Assembly: GCF_003672135.1 (NCBI RefSeq)
Contig: NC_039512.1
Location: 8,882,874 to 8,946,873 of the forward strand
Source of the DNA: Ooceraea biroi
Taxonomy: Eukaryota; Arthropoda; Insecta; Hymenoptera; Formicidae
Length of the DNA stretch: 64,000 nucleotides
Direction: 5' to 3'
The translations under genes and the position numbers were made by a program. Below are positions 38,419 to 50,100 of this stretch, piece after piece. The notes beneath the pieces are model-generated. The model saw nothing but the letters and a program-made list of their open reading frames with translations, searched no databases and was not told the DNA's origin. Position 1 is the first letter of the stretch. Each line of letters opens with the position of its first letter.

Positions 38419-39798
38419 TTAAACCATAAAATCTTGCCATTCCACTCTCCCAACGCTGTTGAAATATTCTTTAAAAACGTTACGAATATGCATTACATTT
38501 CTGTTAGGTCTTACATTAATAATTTCTAAATTGCGTAACTGTACGTTATCATTTCTCCATGGAGCATGTAGTACAGCTCGATCTTCTACATTTTCAAAGT
38601 CTACAGCTCCAAGTAAGTAAATAGCATTTTCTTTAGAAAGATAATTGTGTAAAGCACAACATGCAAGAGTTATTTGTTGAACTGTCCTAACAGGAAGGTA
38701 AATTTGTGTTAAAAGAACGCGAAATCTGTTTGCTAAAATACCGAACGCATTTTCGACGATTCTTTTACCTCTACTTAATCTATAGTTATATATTCGCTCA
38801 TCATACGATAAATTTCGTGATGGATAAGGCTTTAATATATGATTTTGTAACGGAAAGGCAGCGTCAGCTAAAATGACATAAGGAACAGGTTCATTCATAC
38901 CAGGTAATGGTTTATCTCTAGGCACATTAAGTGTATTTTGTGGATCATTTATAAATTGCGATAAGTCACTGTCACGAAACACCCCTCCATCGCTTACCCT
39001 ACCATTAACACCGACATTGATATACATGAATTGATAATGGGCATTGACTAATCCTAAGAGAACAATACTGTTCGTTCCCTCATAATTTCGATAAAATGAT
39101 CCATCTTGAAGTGGTACTTTAAATTCTATATGTCGACCGTCGAGGGAACCAATGCAATTTGGAACGTTCCACATTTCAAGATACTTATTTGCTATTTCTT
39201 CCCATTCAGCAGTTGTAGTTGGTATCTATAAAAATCATTAAATACATTATTTAATAATAAGCATTTCGAAGACACAATTTATTATACATATGTCACAATA
39301 TATCTTTATTAATTGTAAATTCTTATTTACCCGCAAGTAATCGTCTCGAAGAACTTCATATATAACACGACATGTCTCAGGAATTATTCGAGAAATTGTA
39401 CATGCTGGAATTCTTGTTGAATATTCTAAACTTCTATAACTCTCACCAGTAGCCAAAAATCTCAGAGTTAGTGACAATCGTTCCTTAGGAGATATACATT
39501 CTCTCATATTAGTATTTTGACGTTGTATATAAGGTGTTACTAGTTCCAGAAGTCGATCAAATAAATCATGTCGCAATCTAAAAAATCTTTGAAAATAATC
39601 AGCATCCTCATTTCTCAGCTCTATATGAGCTAAATTAATTGTGCCTCGTAATTCGCGATTTCTTTGGGATATCCATTCCCGTGTCCATATTCGACGACGT
39701 TTTTTTTCTCGTACTTTCTTTATTGTATCCTTTTCTTCTTCCTCCACAATTTCAACTAGTGAAGCAATTGCGATTAATTGCTTCAATTTAACAGACAT
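38419..39798 (-). CDS. PIF/Harbinger transposase (HARBI1-like, DDE_Tnp_4)
   Basis: Two exons, 39798-39331 and 39225-38419, join in phase 0 to 424 aa. Exon 1 has a helix-turn-helix region (FRLRHDLFDRLLELVTPYI, ATGESYRSLEYSTRIPACTI). Exon 2 has the nuclease core. The three acidic residues are present: D185 (GSLDGRH), D277 (ILADAAFPL) and E314 (GKRIVENAFGILANRF). The length is near that of intact Harbinger transposases and no stop or frameshift is seen. It cuts the element at its ends for cut-and-paste movement. A TTG upstream of the ATG at 39798 was not used as start. Confidence 0.9.
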
Positions 39799-40362
39799 TG
39801 TAGCAGACAAAATATGAGTACACAATTTTAATATAATTTTTCGAAGATTTCGTATTGTATTAAATTTCTGAAAATCAAAACATATAAATTATTGTCTTTG
39901 CTGAAAAATAATGTATCATACAATTTACAAATCTTACTTAAAAAACCGCGATTAAAAATATTTATTTATACTTACTGTTTCAGAATAGAATCACACTATA
40001 CACAAACTATACAAACGAAGCATTTACAATTTCTTTTTAAGGTTAGAACTTAGTATTTTGTTCGATTTGGCGTTCATGTTGGTACATATGACACAGATTG
40101 AAATTAGAATCGTAACTCGATTACAGCGCTATCTATGTTTGTTCGAGTGTAAACATTATTGTCCGAGATCTGGGACCGAGAACTCGGACCGATTTCTAGC
40201 ATCGTGGACACCGGGCTTTAGTGACCGGTGATCAGATCGAATGTAAAATTAAAATACATACAAAATAAGAAATTATCTTTTATTCGTAAATAGAAATTAT
40301 CGTTTATTCATAAATAGAAAATAAGAAATCAGTTTTAGTTATTAGAAAACAAAATATGCACA

Positions 40363-42892
40363 TTATTTCCCACGTCCATTTCTCCTGCTTGATCTATTAT
40401 TCTTTTGGGTGACTGTTTCGGCTTGTTGCAACGCTTTTTTTCTTTTCTTTTCCTCTGCTTCTTGCTTTTTCTTCTCAGCCGTTTCTTGACATTTTCTTTT
40501 TCTCTGTTCGACCGCACTTTGACGTTGCCTTTTCTCCATTTCTTTCACTCGGTGATATTCTTGCCAGGCCGACGAAGTGGCCACTGAAGGCAGTTTGACT
40601 TTTAGAGCACGTTTCTTCGTTGCTGAATTATTTGTGTGGGGCCAAAATATAGCCTTTTTGAATACATCTGAGATATCAGAAGGAACATCCAAGCAATCTG
40701 AGAGATAAGATGGAGATTAAACGATTCATATTAAACGTTTAAATTAAATCTCAACATGTACTTGTAAGTATCTACCGTTGTCATTGACGATAGAATTCAC
40801 TGAAACTGGTTGCATATCTCCAGTGGCATTGACATTAGCATTAAATGCTCTGAAAAAGCGAATGATTTTACTTTGATTGAATATAACAATTAAAACCAAT
40901 TGTGCTAAGAAAAGTAAATTTATCAAATTTACTCATTCATTGTCGTATCTTCATCAGTGTTGGCTTGAAACGGTCCTGCAGGTACTGTTTCGTTCTCCTT
41001 TACGATCTGCAAGAGATCATTTGGGCCCTCATTTGCTTCGGCGTCAATCGAGTCAAGCTGAAAACTGGAGTACTCTTGAGAGAGTGACTTGTCCGTCGAT
41101 TTGTCTTCAGTATTCTTTAGCGGCGAAATGTTTTCCTCTCCTTCCATGCCTTGATACACTGAATTATCTTGTAGTCGATCGAATGCAACATTGGAACTAG
41201 ATTCTAAGGTACAAATTTCATGACTAGTGCTACAGTCACGATTCTGATTTGAGTCACTTATGACAAGAATGTCAATGATTTGATCGGAAGTAGAATTAGA
41301 GTCTTTAGTACTTGGAATACTAGAAGGGCCTCCGTAAAAAGCAATTTCAAATACGAATTAAAAAATAAATTCATTTCAAAATCAAATCAGTTATACAACA
41401 CGCGATTAAGTTCATGAATAATCATAATTATCCTTGGAATATATGTATATATATTATATAATATATATATAAAGTAATTTAAGAAAATTTTAAAAAATTA
41501 AAACTTATTAAAATTGTTACTTGATAATTTCAAAATCTTTTGCCAAAAAAAGAAGAGGCCAAGGTCTTCGATGTTGCCGCTATAGGTTCCAGTTTCATTA
41601 GCACGTCTGAATTTGTCCAATAAATTTTTTTCGATGTTGCTCTCAAAAAACAATAAATGATTTTCAGCATTCTGTTCTGGTCTCGAAGTTACTAGAGTCG
41701 TCTTATCATTTTTTGTCTTCTGCAGCAGTTGATTGTATTGGAGTGCATCGGCTGAAAATGGAAAGAGGCCACATTTCCTGAAACCATTGCTCATCACCCT
41801 TGGAAGTTCTATGCATTCAATAGCGACTTTGAGGAGCGGTCCAAAATCTTCTCTTCGTAACTTCCTCTGGTTTTGCACTCGCCAGTCATGTATGCAGTCT
41901 TTCCAACTGGATTTAAGAGTTCGAAATAGAGCAACGTTAAGCGGCTGAATCAGGTGTGTAGCATTCGGGAACAATGCTATAAGTTCTATCTGATGGTCCA
42001 TACAAAACTCGGCAGTCGGTAACGTCATATATGAAGAGTGTCCGTCGACATACAGAATAACCGGCCTCTCAATGTTCTGTGCTGTCAACCATGGCTCAAA
42101 AATGTTACTCATATATTTATAGAAAGTTTCGGCCGTCATCCATCCATTTTCCGAGTTCCCAACACCCCAATCAATTGGTACACTTTGCGAGACGCTATAG
42201 GGAATTCTTTTATAGGGAAAAACTATCATTGGGGGAGCCAATGTGCCTGAAGCGTTTGTCATGAATAGCACCGTCAAGCATTCCTTCTCGTCATTTTGCG
42301 TGAAGTTATAAATTGCCTTATCTCCTTTTCTGACCAGCACACGCTCCCCTTTCGGACAAAGATAGAAAGCAGACTCATCACAATTAAATATCCGGGCTCC
42401 ATCGATGTCTATTAACTGCTTCTCAGCTAAATGCTGTTCGACCTCTTTGAACCAATTGCGTAGAATATCTTCTGTCACTGATGCTCGACTTTTGGGCAAG
42501 TTTTGAGCTATGCGACTAGAAATGTTCGGATGCCGACGTAAAAACGCTTCACACCAATGACGCCCTGGTAGTCCATCAGTAAATGGTGTTTTTCGACCCA
42601 GTTTTTTGATTAAATAACCAACGTTATATAACAGTTGTGTTTTTGTGACTGGGAAACCTCGTTGACTGAGATAAAGCATCCAGCGCACTATTATTGCCTC
42701 TTCCTCAGTAGATAATACAGTTGGTGGGCCTGATCTCTTTCCAATTGGTCGATATCCTTTCCATTTTGCTATTAGCGTTGATTTAGGGATACCACTTGAT
42801 TTGCTAATACCATTTACTGACTTTCCAGAACGAACATCAGCGAGTGCCTTTTTGAGTTCTTCGTCTGACCATTTCTTTCGGATTTTACCCAT
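40363..42892 (-). CDS. Pogo-type transposase-derived protein with altered catalytic triad
   Basis: Four exons, 42892-41521, 41329-40933, 40849-40776 and 40697-40363, join in phase to 725 aa. Order: psq-type helix-turn-helix (about 1-50), CENP-B-type HTH (about 55-140), DDE_1 nuclease (about 165-400), acidic and Ser-rich linker, a VFKKAIFWP motif, and a Lys/Glu-rich coiled coil. Catalytic Asp 1 and 2 are present (D172 in FNCDESAF; D283 in LYVDGHSSY). The third is Asn319 (THLIQPLNVALF instead of QPLD), a GAC to AAC change. There is no stop or frameshift. It sits 146 bp from the Harbinger right end. I could not find matching terminal repeats around it. It may be a recently inactivated element or a co-opted DNA-binding protein. 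Confidence 0.8.
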
Positions 42893-44467
42893 TATACTGA
42901 ATTGAAACTGCAACTATAAATCAGAATTCAAAATCTCATGAATATCATCAAAATTCAGAAATAGGATATATTTTTGTTAAAATTTCCACGCAAAATTTTG
43001 AAAAACATTTTCAAAACAGATTTTTCGTGTACTTAGTGATCTCGTTTTTGCCCTATAATCGGATTATTACATTTGTTGTTTTCTATTTAGCGATGAATAG
43101 TCAAGTAATATTAGAATAAAATATTGTATTGTATTTAATAAAGAAATCACTCAATAAGTAATTGAACAAGTAAGTAAATAAATAAGTAATTTGAAGCCAT
43201 GGTCACAAATCGAGTACAAAACACACGATGTCCCAGTTAGTGACCTAACCTAAAGTGATAGCGTTGTCACTAGAGTTTTCCCACAAGTATATATAGAATA
43301 TTTTTCCGTTTACTCGTACAAATACATCTCCCACCCATTTAGAAGCGTATGGAGATGGGTATTAATTACGTTTTTTTTACAAAAAGCAGTGAAAATTACA
43401 GTTATGACTAGTTTTCTTGAGCTAATCACAAATGGAGACATGCGTGTTTTGTTGTACCCATTTGTAACGTTCGTCTATATACTCAAAACTACCAACCTTT
43501 TTCAGAATCCACAAATAGCACAACACTCATTAATCCTTCACTTATAGTTTTGCGCAAACTTGTCTTTGAACATTTGGTTGTGACGACGTAACAAGACTGT
43601 GACTGTGCAGTAACAACCACCACATCTACTAACGTGATGACACACATACGCTCGATCTACCACTGATGGCGACACAAGCACTTTTATGTCACATTTTCAC
43701 AAATATATGTTTGTCAAATATCACTGAAACGATATCAAACCGTAGCTGATTAATATCGCCAAACATGATGATTTTTTTTGAAGATGAATTGCTTAAAACT
43801 TCTGATTCGTTTAATAAAAGTCCACGAGTGGTCACAAATAGGGTCATGGTCACAAATAGGGACATTTACCTTATCATCTACTACATCTAAATATTTTCTT
43901 TATCTACATCTAAATATTTAGACAGTTTAGGAGGTTAAAGAATGAATTTACATTTTTTTAAAAATCCACACAAATGGAAAACAAATAAAGAGCTCAGAGC
44001 ATTGCTACACACCTGTATTCACTGGTTCTGGTAGTTTAGATGTTTTGGTAACAGCTTCAGATGTAATGGAAGAAAACTCACATTTTCTTTTACTTGAAAA
44101 TGGAAGTTTGTCGAAGAATCTACTTGTACCAAAACAACTTCTTTTATGTCAGCATCTATCACTTCTAAAAAGGAATTGGACTTATTAATCATTACAGCAC
44201 TGATATTTTTTATGATAATAGTTACACACTAACTTCCATCAACTTTTTCCTTCACTTGATATACTAAATCTCCAAATATTGTTGGGACAGCGTCGCATTT
44301 CAATTTTTTTCCCATCTACGCGTGATTTTTCCCACATATCAGTTATGAAGTAATACTAAAGGATTGAGAGCAACATAAAATATATTAGAATTTTGATGTC
44401 AAATGTCAATACACAACACTATGAACACTACAAATATCGATATATAAAACTATAAATATGAGTACTG
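42893..44467. other. Sequence upstream of the pogo-type gene with repeated GGTCACAAAT motifs
   Basis: No gene is seen. GGTCACAAAT occurs at 43201, 43830 and 43848, with variants near 43423 and, inverted, near 43455. These could be subterminal transposase-binding sites of the pogo-type element, but no matching set was found beyond the other side of the gene. Confidence 0.35.
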
Positions 44468-44829
44468 GGTCTGTTCGTTTTCGCTGTACTTCTGAACTAG
44501 TGCAATAAGAGTGAAAGAGAAAGTATAGGTCTGTTCTTTTTGGCTGCACTGCTGAACTGGTACAATAAGTTAGAGTGAGAAAAAATATACTTGTCTCACT
44601 TTAATGTATTGCACTAGTTCAGCAGTGAAACTAAAAAGAACAGACCTTATATTTGTCTCTTTCGGAGTCGATCCATGAATCTTTTCCTCTAGTGTAAAAC
44701 TCGTGAAAAGTGAACAACTTCATTGATGAATATTGAATTCGTCAATGAAACTTTTCACTTATTTTCACGAGTTCAGAGAAAAAGATTCATGATTGAGCCC
44801 CAGCAGTGCAACGAAAACGAACAGTCCTA
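44468..44829. repeat. Nested hairpin MITEs sharing one terminal repeat
   Basis: The outer ends (GGTCTGTTCGTTTTCGCTG at 44468; its inverted relative ends near 44828) enclose a smaller hairpin of the same family at 44527-44647 (AGGTCTGTTCTTTTTGGCTG). The end sequence therefore occurs four times. A different hairpin at 44675-44790 lies inside the outer pair. Confidence 0.65.
44675..44790. repeat. 116-bp hairpin MITE inside the outer element
   Basis: Inverted ends ATGAATCTTTTCCTCT with a CTCGTGAAAAGTGAACAA core. It resembles the hairpin at 35582-35705. Confidence 0.55.
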
Positions 44830-45201
44830 TTGATTAAAGTTGAAAAAGAACATTATACTTCGCATAAAGATGCAGTGTCAAGTGGGGACCAATTCTCCAT
44901 TCCACCAAGTTTTTCACAATTCGTAATCCATTTTTTCCTTTTTATTGCATCTCTTGGTAATCTGTTTATTTTAACACCTTGTATAGATGAAGTTTTACAT
45001 CCTCTTATTGCACAACCCGGTATCTTTCCAATATATACAATTGGTTAACTTTACATCTTTTCTCATCTGTCAAAATAATATAAATTACCATTTCATAAAA
45101 GTTTTGTTTACTTGTGAAGTTAACCTTTTATTTGTCTTTTAGTAAAAAATTTTCTATATTTCATTAATATTAAATAGATTGAACCGAATATTTACCTGTA
45201 A

Positions 45202-45323
45202 GGGTACGGTCCAAGTCACGCTTCGAAGCGCTTCTAGACACTTTCTATCCTTTTCCTTCTGTCAAATGAGAAGAAGATAGAAAGTGTCTAGAAGCGCTTC
45301 GAAGCGTGACTTGGACCGTACCC
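45202..45323. repeat. 122-bp MITE with almost perfect long arms and TAA duplications
   Basis: Arms of about 48 bp beginning GGGTACGGTCCAAGTCACGC match essentially perfectly around a loop of about 25 bp. TAA flanks both sides, which fits a Harbinger-type non-autonomous element. The perfect pairing suggests a young copy. Confidence 0.75.
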
Positions 45324-45346
45324 TAAAATAGGCATATGGAGCCATT

Positions 45347-45615
45347 GGCCGCATTCAGCAGACTCAACCGCTTAGTAGCAATCGAACATAATTGGTTCTA
45401 ACTTTTAGAACCAACAAATCAACATCGAGTGCCAGCGGAAAATCTAGTAACGTTGCCCAACTGTTGAGTCTGCTGAATGGCCGGATTCAGCGCACACAAC
45501 AGTTGCGGGAGCGCTCAGTAATTAGTGTTTATGATTGGACTATACCTTCAGATCTAAAGGAATATACCAATAGCAATGAGCGCTCCCGCAACTGTTGTGT
45601 GCGCTGAAACCGGCC
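45347..45615. repeat. Two abutting hairpin MITEs of one family
   Basis: Hairpin 1 (45347-45482) and hairpin 2 (45479-45615) share the GGCC between them. Both use ends of the type GGCCGNATTCAGC followed by (A/G)(G/C)AC(T/A)CAAC. The second has longer, cleaner arms, through GTTGCGGGAGCGCTCA. Confidence 0.65.
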
Positions 45616-47117
45616 AATGTGGCTATGATACACCTTTCTTTTTACATCATGCTAGTCCCTGCATGTACATATTTGTACCTCTCTTTTTTTCCAAAACACA
45701 AGCCGGGCTTTTCATTTTCATTTTATTTTCAGATTTTATTACAAGTGCACGAGAGCGAAACGAATAGCATAAACGCGTCTCAAATTTAGCGCTAACGTTC
45801 ACACGCGATAAAGCTTCACGAAAGCTAGGAAAGCGAAAAAATAAAAAACAAAAAATATAGATTTAGCAGAAACTTTATTTTGTTCATTCTTTATTACACG
45901 CGGAAGCTTGGCTTATTATTCGTCTATTAAAATGATCAACGGTTGTAAACTGCAACTCTTTTCATTGCGCCTATGCGCACACATTAAGGGTGATGTTCGC
46001 TCCGTCAATTTTCTTCCATAGATATTTCTTTTTTTTGCAATTAACTTTTTTTCTTCCCTTTTTTCTTCACGATAACGTAATAAGTATCTGTCGATTATAA
46101 ATGGAGGAACACGGACGCAACGCAGTTGCTGAAAGGACTTTTCAGAGATCCGCAAAATGTAAAATGGCGATGCAAGAGTTCCATTACAAGGAACCACATG
46201 AAACGCACGCGCGCGCGCACCACTGAGAATCGCCGGGCGACGAAGTTGCGAGCGTGCGCGGTGCGTGGCGTGTGCGCTTTTTCATTCGCGACGTTTCGTG
46301 TCGTGTATACGTGTATACGTTCGTGTGCGTGTGTTGTCCATCATGAGTCACGGAACCCATGGCCACCTCTCGCCGATCACTTTTCGTAATTAACTCTCCC
46401 TCGCGTCGACGACAGTGATAATGCGACTGTGATCGCGGGAGCACGTGGGATGTGCTCGCTCTCGTGTTTCGGGAAAGCTCGCGCTGCTAGAAAAGATGGC
46501 TCTGACAACCGGTAATCGCATCCCTTTGACCGTCGTCGTCGTCGTTGCGTGCACTTAGTTTCGTGCGTGTTCGCTCTTCCTCCCTTCATCCCTCGCTCCC
46601 TTTCACTGTCATCTTCGCGTACTTTCCAGTACGCGAGGAAGATCCCTCGGGTATCTCGGTTCGTACCTTGTCGCGCCGTCGACGACGACGACGCTCGTTC
46701 CTCGAACTTCTTTTCACTCGCGTAATGTATTTTCGCGAGACCTCCGGAAAGTATCAACCTCGGGATGGGACGTCGTAGCTGTCGCTCAGAGAGATTTCTA
46801 GAGGTGTTAAGGGCGTACGAGAGAGGATCGAGACTGCACGTGGTTACGCGTACACATTTTCTGTCCATTGGATTTTTTTCTTCTCATTGAGCATCTTCAG
46901 AAAGGTACTGTATCGTACGAGCCGAGTTTTTCTTCATTTCGTACGTTGTGCATTCGAGATTAAGTGAAATCACGTAAATCGAAGCTTATGAAGAAATTGT
47001 CAATATTACAAAGCAACAATACATAACAAACAAATCTATTTACGTACACATATAATATAACAAATCCATCTTGTGACAACTGTTGTTCTTATGACTCGAC
47101 TGTTTCCACCTTTCTAG
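45616..47117 (+). other. Upstream region of the MAST kinase gene
   Basis: About 46190-46920 is GC-richer than its surroundings and probably holds the promoter and 5' UTR. An ATG at 46497 (MALTT) runs into a GTAATC donor, but it does not join exon 1 in frame, so I do not call it coding. Confidence 0.35.
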
Positions 47118-47156
47118 TTGTCTCGCTCATCGAATACAGCAGTGGCAGACAAAAGC

Positions 47157-50100
47157 ATGGATCAGACAAGGAACAGGCCGAGTAGGCCACGATTACGGTC
47201 GCACGGTAACTCTGCCAGGGTACTTGTATTTGATCAGAATGAAACAGATGAAACTGCAAACTGTAATGTCGAAACGGAAGCAGACAAACGTCCAATCCCA
47301 CCAAAAGTCGAGAGCAAAGAGGCTCCGGTTCGGCCTGGTTGGTGACACTTGGTTCATTTACTTCACATTACCTGGATCTGTCTTTCAAATTTTCAATTTA
47401 TGCTAATAATCATTTCTTTTATCCAGCGAAATCATTTCTTTTACCTGCACAAAATGTTATATTAACGTAAAATTGTATAATTTCAGTCAGCGGTGAACTG
47501 TCGAATCTTGTACGAATGAGAAATTCTGCAATTGGAAAGTCGGCACCTTCTCTATCGGTTCACATGGTCAGTATTTAGCGGTACTCGTGCCTGACTCTCT
47601 TACGAGTCAAGTCTCAGTAGTGACACTTATTCTTTTTCCAGCGTGATTTTAACATTCCTCGTCGTACCGCTAAAGCAGCTCATCGCAAATCTTTCATTAC
47701 GACCACGTCGCCTACTTTACCACGTTGCCATTCACCCTTATCAGGTGCGTAATTTTTATTTCACACATTCACACAAATGACCATTAAATAAATAATAAAA
47801 ATAAATTGCTTCAGCTTCACAGACTCGGCCAGAGCCTGTGAAGCTGAAGCAATTTATTTGTATTATTTATTTTATTACATTTTTTAACAATATCTTCTCG
47901 ACACGCCCACAACATGCCCTTGATTTTATTAGACTCAAAATATCTCAAGTACATTATCATCTTTTTTATGCCCTACCATTTTGCTTATAGTTAGCAAGTA
48001 GAGAAAGAGAGAGAGGAAGAGGTCTATATTTTCTGATTAATTTTTGCAACTGGTTTTCTCCCAATCTAGCGTTCGTCCCGATTGTAGGCAGTCCTCTAGA
48101 GAGTCCTAGGATGTCATCCAGTCCACACTTTGCTTTTGCTCCAATTAAAAGGTACTTATTTCACTGGGACATTGAAATTAGTTCGATCTGCGATTGCTCA
48201 AGTAGACAACGTGCCGTTATTGGAAATGTTATGTACTTCTCGCGTTGTTATAAATAGAAGAGTCAGAAAAATGGTATAAAAATAGGGGAAAATGGTATTG
48301 TGCAAAGTCCACATGAGGAAGAGCAAAAGCCTGATAAACAAATGTTTCCAAGTCTTTACGTAGTGACTTTTCGAGAGCGTAGTTACCTGTAATTTACTCC
48401 TCTTTACGAAACTCCCCAAAAGTCGTAATAATTTGAAACAAATACACTGTTGCATCATTCAAGAATTGGCGCAAGTGCTACAGGAACTGGCGACGGCAGA
48501 AGGTGGTCAGTTGCCAGTTTACCGTCCAGCGGCTATGGAACGACGCCTGGTTCCAGTAATGTCTCGGTACGTTCATTGGTATGCGCTGATCGATCGCTGC
48601 TCGCGCGATAACCGCGATCGTAATTTGTCGTTTGTATGCCATCAGTCGCAATACTCGAGCCAAGAGCGTTTGCATCAACTGCCGAACGTTCCCACCAAGG
48701 ACGAGCTGCGTATGTTATCTTGCCACTTTTCCAAACCTGGAACACCGTGTTCTTCGCATCCAGGTTTCCCAGGTTCCGGCATGTCCAGTATTCCAGGTAG
48801 CGCGTCTCTCAGTCTCGAGGAAGAGGGTCGTCGATCGCCGTTGCATCGTCCACGTTCCCGTAGTTTGAGGTACGTTGCGCGTAGATGATACAAAACTCTT
48901 TTCTCATATTTTAGTGGACCTGGCAATAGTCTCGATGTTCGGACATAAAATCCTCTAACTGAGGCAACTGTGCGCTAACGGGATTTGTTCGACTTTTAAA
49001 ACACAGCTAATATTCTAATTAGAATCGACATGAATCAATATTAATAATTAATAAATTAAATTCGCTGCGAAAAATGTCTGAATCCACTAAAATATGAGCA
49101 ATTTTAATGACTTACTAGCGATTTATAATTTCTATAGTAAAAAATCTTTTCTCTTGACGAGATTCAGTCACTGTCGGTTGCGTCTCTTCATCGAGATTAA
49201 ACCACGTGATTGACTGCTTTCGACTACACGAGTGTATTAATCGCTTGTAATTCTCGTGGAATTTTCAGTAGTCCCAGTCGATCGCCCGTTCTTGACAATG
49301 AAATTGTCATGATGAACACTTTGTACAAGGAGAGATTTCCAAAGGTACGATTCGTTAGATCCGTTCGATGGACAGATGGACGGTTAAGCGACTTAAAATT
49401 TTGTAAAAATAATTATTAAATAATTCGACTGTTACGATGTAATCGCTAATCATTTCCAGGCGACGCAACAAATGGAAGAACGGTTAACCAATTTCATCAA
49501 TGAGAATAAGGAGATCGATGAGTACGAGGTTGTGGCTAACATGACGCAGGATTCGCTACCGATTTTACGCTTCGTTCATCATCAGGTGATCGAGATGGCC
49601 AGAGACTGTTTACAAAAATCTCAAGAAAAGTTAATTACAACGAGATACTTTTACGAGATGAGTGAAAATTTGGAACATCTGTTAATGGAGGTACGTGAAG
49701 CATCGGTGAGGCACAATTTTATCAAGACTTTAGACTTTTCGTTATTACATTCGCATCCCCGTTTACAGACCAAGGACAAATCTTTGGAAGCCGCAACGAG
49801 ACTAACGGGACTGATAAAGAAACTCTTATTAGTTATATCGCGACCAGCTCGTCTTTTGGAGTGTTTGGAATTCGATCCCGAGGAATTCTATCACTTGCTC
49901 GAGCAAGCTGAGGGTCAGGCTAAAGTCAGTGCGGGAATCAAAACTGATATTCCACAATATATCATTACGAAGCTCTCCTTAAACAGAGATCCAATATCTG
50001 GTATGTCTTTTCTTACTCTCGTACCACTCGCAAGCTCTATGAAGCACCAGCGCATTTCTTACGCAAATTCTTTGTAGAATTGCAAGAAGATTTGAATAAA

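Larger units (their letters stand above)
35737..40217. mobile_element. Complete PIF/Harbinger DNA transposon, about 4.5 kb
   Basis: The ends are inverted copies: AGCCTGGTGTCCACGAT at 35737 and AGCCCGGTGTCCACGAT reading inward from 40217. Copies of CTCGGTCCGAG lie just inside. TTA is duplicated at 35734-35736 and 40218-40220, the target preferred by this superfamily. It encodes the expected pair on opposite strands: a MADF DNA-binding protein (35971-37472, +) and a DDE transposase (39798-38419, -). Both frames are open when spliced. Between the genes is a 270-bp tandem repeat. Confidence 0.88.

Noticed and set aside
46377..46868. 163-codon minus-strand frame upstream of MAST
   Set aside because: Rich in Arg and Ser as expected for a GC-rich promoter read in a random frame; a plus-strand frame overlaps it.
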